Shown: piece after piece, positions 61,895 to 64,000 of the stretch
Layout of the letters: each line of letters starts with the position of its first letter
How positions within the stretch are numbered: the first letter of the stretch is position 1
Source of the DNA: Akkermansiaceae bacterium
GTDB lineage: Bacteria > Verrucomicrobiota > Verrucomicrobiia > Verrucomicrobiales > Akkermansiaceae
Assembly: GCA_905182405.1 (NCBI GenBank)
Contig: CAJJBQ010000001.1
Location: forward strand, 1,922,001-1,986,000
Length of the DNA stretch: 64,000 nucleotides
Direction of reading: 5' to 3'
The notes under the pieces: model-generated
What the model was told of the DNA's origin: nothing
Databases searched by the model: none
The model's input: only the letters and a program-made list of their open reading frames with translations
Program-made: the position numbers and the translations under genes

Positions 61895-62490
61895 GGAAAC
61901 TGCCCATTATTCTCCTGATCTTAATCTTATTGGGTGCATTGGCATGGTTCTTTAGTAATTCAGATTTCAGCAAACAGGATGAAGTTGCGGATGGCTCGAA
62001 GCCAAATGAGGCCGGTCATGGCTGACGGGCGGAGACCGATGACGACGGTATACCTGATTATCAGCGATGCCTTCCCAAGTGATTCCACCGACACGGCCGA
62101 TGGTGATGGCGATGGCATCGGCGACAATGCGGATACCGATGATGACAATGACGGCACAGCTGATACCAACGATGCCTTCCCAAGTGCATTCCACCGAGAC
62201 GGCCGATGTTGATGGCGATGGCGTGGGTGACAACAGTGATGCCTTCCCAAGTGATTCCACCGAGACGGCCGATGTTGATGGCGATGGCATCGGCGATAAT
62301 GCGGATACCGATGATGACAATGACGGCACAGCTGATACCAAAGATGCCTTCCCAAGTGATTCCACCGAGACGGCCGATGTTGATGGCGACGGCGTGCGGT
62401 GACAACAGTGATGCCTTCCCAAGTGAGGCCACCGACACGGCCGATGGTGACGGCGATGGCACCGGCGACAAGGACGGACACGGACGATGA
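61891..62490 (+). pseudogene. N-terminal anchor and TSP3-repeat region of the trypsin-like protein, frame broken
   Basis: A hydrophobic anchor RKLPIILLILILLGALAWFF follows the previous stop directly, without a usable start codon. It is followed by calcium-loop repeats of the thrombospondin type 3 kind: DGDGIGDNADTDDDNDGTAD, DAFPSDSTETADVDGDGVGD and so on. The reading shifts at ~62,030, ~62,190 and ~62,400, and finally enters the trypsin frame at ~62,475 (DTDDDNDGTPDQGDFFP). Indels lie in near-identical repeats, where both replication slippage and assembly error are likely. Confidence 0.6.
62066..62456 (+). repeat. tandem DNA repeats encoding TSP3-like Ca2+ loops
   Basis: Units of 63 and ~105 bases alternate, each starting GATGCCTTCCCAAGTGATTC and including GGCGATGGC and GATGATGACAATGACGGC. 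At least four units, almost identical in DNA. Coding for Asp-rich calcium-binding loops. Confidence 0.85.
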
Positions 62491-63784
62491 CAACGACGGC
62501 ACACCGGACCAGGGCGACTTCTTCCCCCGTGACGTCCAGATGGAGCCTGCTGCTGGCTCCGGGCATAGCTGCCTGCTAAAGATAGCGATACCTCTGACGG
62601 TTGAGGATGGTCCTTCAACCGAGGAAGAGATCCAGAAGAGAAGAGAAGATATTCAACAAGCACTCGAAAAAGGTGAAGCGGTTAAGCCTAACAAGCCGGC
62701 ACGAATCGCGAACGGTGATGAAATCAATTTAGCAAAGCTAATAATGCCAGCAGTCGTTACAATCGTGGTAAGCGAAAATGATGGTGAATACGCAGGGCAG
62801 GGAACAGGATTTTTTATTACGGAGGATGGAATACTGGTCACTAATCATCATGTCGTTGAAAAGATCGAAGCAGCGAAGGCCGTTCTTTCAGATGGAAGAG
62901 TAATAAGCATCGAGGCGATAATTGCCTCTGATTCTGCTCGTGATCTCGCTTTGTTAAGGTTGCCAGAGGGTCAATATCCGTTCTTGCGATTGGCTGATAG
63001 GGGAGAGGCCAAAGTGGGAGATTCGATTGCGGTTATGGGTAGCCCCCAGGGCTTAAGGAATACTTATTCCACCGGAATCATATCAGCTGAGCGCCCCGGT
63101 GGGCCCGGCGGAGTCGATAGGTTGCAGATATCAGCTCCCGTTTCCCCTGGGTCGAGTGGCTCTCCGGTTGTTGACGAAGAGGCTAAGGTTGTGGGGGTAG
63201 TCCAAGGGGGGGTTACTAGTAAAAACGCCCAAGCATTGAATATCGCAATCGATGTTGGGGAACTTCGTTCGATGCTTGAAGTAGATACTAAATCAAAGAA
63301 AAAAGTAAAAACCTCAATAGCAACAAGCGGCGAGAGAAAGCCGTGGAATGAGAAATCTCCGGGGGAAATTCCAGATGACGTTCTAGTGCCAAAAGGTCCC
63401 GATGTAATCTGGCCTGAGCCAAGTCCTGAGCCAAGTCCTGAGCCAAGTCCTGAGCCAAGTCCTGAGCCAAGTCCTGAGCCAAGTCCTGCCCCAATACCTC
63501 CTGATCCAAGGTTACAACTCGACGAAATCGATAGAGAGATCTTGGCCGATGGAAGGATCAAAGTAAGATTGAAAGTGAAAATTAAAGGTGAAAACGGTGG
63601 GCTTGACCAAGTTCAACAAATTGAATGTAGCCTAAATAATAAACGACTCCCGATGGAAGGTGATATTGTAACATTCACAACTCCTGCCGGGGATCACTCT
63701 TTAAGGGTTACATGGGTTGGCCAATCAGGAAAAAATCACGCCGCTAACACTACCGTCAGCATTGGCGTGATTAGAATAAGGTAG
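62399..63784 (+). CDS. trypsin-like serine protease (S1C/HtrA-type) with C-terminal beta domain
   Basis: The protease part starts near codon 100. The triad is His in LVTNHHVVEKIEA, Asp in SDSARDLALLRLPEG and Ser in SPGSSGSPVVDEEA; GQGTGFFITEDGILV is the typical strand before the His. No PDZ domain follows. Instead a low-complexity Pro-Glu-Pro-Ser linker leads to a ~90-residue beta domain (LDEIDREILADGRIKVRLKV, then TFTTPAGDHSLRVTWVGQ). The true N-terminus is the anchor/TSP3 region upstream, so the first ~70 codons here are partly out of frame. Likely an anchored extracytoplasmic protease. Confidence 0.8.
   Translation: MTTVMPSQVRPPTRPMVTAMAPATRTDTDDDNDGTPDQGDFFPRDVQMEPAAGSGHSCLLKIAIPLTVEDGPSTEEEIQKRREDIQQALEKGEAVKPNKPARIANGDEINLAKLIMPAVVTIVVSENDGEYAGQGTGFFITEDGILVTNHHVVEKIEAAKAVLSDGRVISIEAIIASDSARDLALLRLPEGQYPFLRLADRGEAKVGDSIAVMGSPQGLRNTYSTGIISAERPGGPGGVDRLQISAPVSPGSSGSPVVDEEAKVVGVVQGGVTSKNAQALNIAIDVGELRSMLEVDTKSKKKVKTSIATSGERKPWNEKSPGEIPDDVLVPKGPDVIWPEPSPEPSPEPSPEPSPEPSPEPSPAPIPPDPRLQLDEIDREILADGRIKVRLKVKIKGENGGLDQVQQIECSLNNKRLPMEGDIVTFTTPAGDHSLRVTWVGQSGKNHAANTTVSIGVIRIR
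63413..63484 (+). repeat. six 12-bp tandem repeats encoding PEPS
   Basis: CCTGAGCCAAGT is repeated six times without change, coding for a rigid extended (Pro-Glu-Pro-Ser) linker between the protease and its C-terminal domain. Perfect identity suggests recent slippage. Confidence 0.95.
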
Positions 63785-63835
63785 ATCTGATTTCTTAATA
63801 CGAGTTTTAAAAATAAAAATATAGAATGAACGCAT

Positions 63836-64000
63836 ATGGGTATATTATTTGCATTAGGCTTAGTTTTTTTCTGCTGTCTGTTTATCTGGAGAGCCTGCGA
63901 TGGTTTTGAAAGAGCTTCTGATTACATAGGGCGAAATTTGACAGAGGGAGTTAGGGGAGGAACCATAAATGCCATATCTAGCTCAGTGCCAGAATTGTTC
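63836..64000 (+). CDS. probable cation/Ca2+ antiporter (CaCA type), 5' part only
   Basis: The first 55 residues before the window ends. A hydrophobic start MGILFALGLVFFCCLFIW is followed by DGFERASDYIGRNLTEGVRG and GTINAISSSVPELF. The G-T-x-N-A-x-S-S-x-P-E-L-F string is characteristic of the alpha-1 repeat of Na+/Ca2+ exchanger-type proteins. I chose ATG 63836; an ATG eight bases upstream is in another frame and stops soon. 51 bases after the protease gene, same strand. Confidence 0.6.
   Translation, partial: MGILFALGLVFFCCLFIWRACDGFERASDYIGRNLTEGVRGGTINAISSSVPELF

Noticed and set aside
61960..62663. Long His/Arg/Ser-rich minus-strand frames (180-200 codons)
   Set aside because: They are antisense shadows of the Asp-rich TSP3 repeats (GAT/GAC read backwards).

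Overview
The window looks like a chromosomal segment of a Verrucomicrobiota bacterium (class Verrucomicrobiae). This is inferred from gene content only: paired secreted helical-repeat proteins, a FG-GAP/sialidase-like secreted protein, a formylglycine-enzyme-type domain fused to a membrane protein, and a BspA-type leucine-rich repeat protein. No rRNA or other marker gene is present to confirm it.

Bases 1-32,180 are a dense, ordinary core region in which almost every reading frame is intact. In order it holds a cut-off PepSY-like secreted protein, radC, a DCC-family thiol protein, a leftward oppA-oppB-oppC peptide-import operon without its ATPases, and a rightward nucleotide cluster purD-pyrR-pyrB-pyrC. 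Then come a VIT-type metal transporter, a SulP transporter, and a leftward run of mfd, a parvulin, coaD and cstA. Next are a large FG-GAP/sialidase-like protein, an amidase lipoprotein, a YkgJ-type cysteine-cluster protein, msrA, two paralogous helical-repeat proteins flanking a YlbF-type gene, a SNF2 helicase, dprA and tRNA-Asn.

Bases 32,180-51,755 start directly after tRNA-Asn and look like an accessory island. It has small orphan genes, many AT-rich, and a long direct repeat (32.4 and 34.6 kb). A ~75-bp interspersed repeat occurs seven times, one copy sitting inside an IS30 transposase gene. Fragments of IS30, IS1182, IS3, IS66 and IS5 elements are present, and a 443-bp inverted repeat (45,483-45,925 and 51,259-51,701) encloses 5.3 kb. 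Many genes here are frameshifted: the membrane/FGE fusion, an HNH protein, a GIY-YIG-like protein, a Sel1-like lipoprotein and a scramblase-like protein. Intact genes include an M28 peptidase next to a MerR-type regulator, and a voltage-gated-type cation channel with a TGEDW pore motif.

Bases 51,756-64,000 hold the most interesting locus, a co-directional series with short gaps. It encodes two tandem von Willebrand A (vWA) proteins, an Ala/Glu-rich coiled-coil protein, a SrfC-like P-loop NTPase, a SrfB-like actin/Hsp70-fold ATPase, a second coiled-coil protein, an unknown protein, a membrane-anchored TSP3-repeat/trypsin-like protease, and the start of a probable cation/Ca2+ antiporter. SrfB and SrfC are named after the Salmonella srfABC genes. 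I read the locus as a multi-protein NTP-driven assembly with vWA adaptors; its function is unknown. SrfB, the second coiled-coil gene and the TSP3 region carry apparent one-base frameshifts, so either the system is decaying here or the assembly has indels; raw reads would decide.
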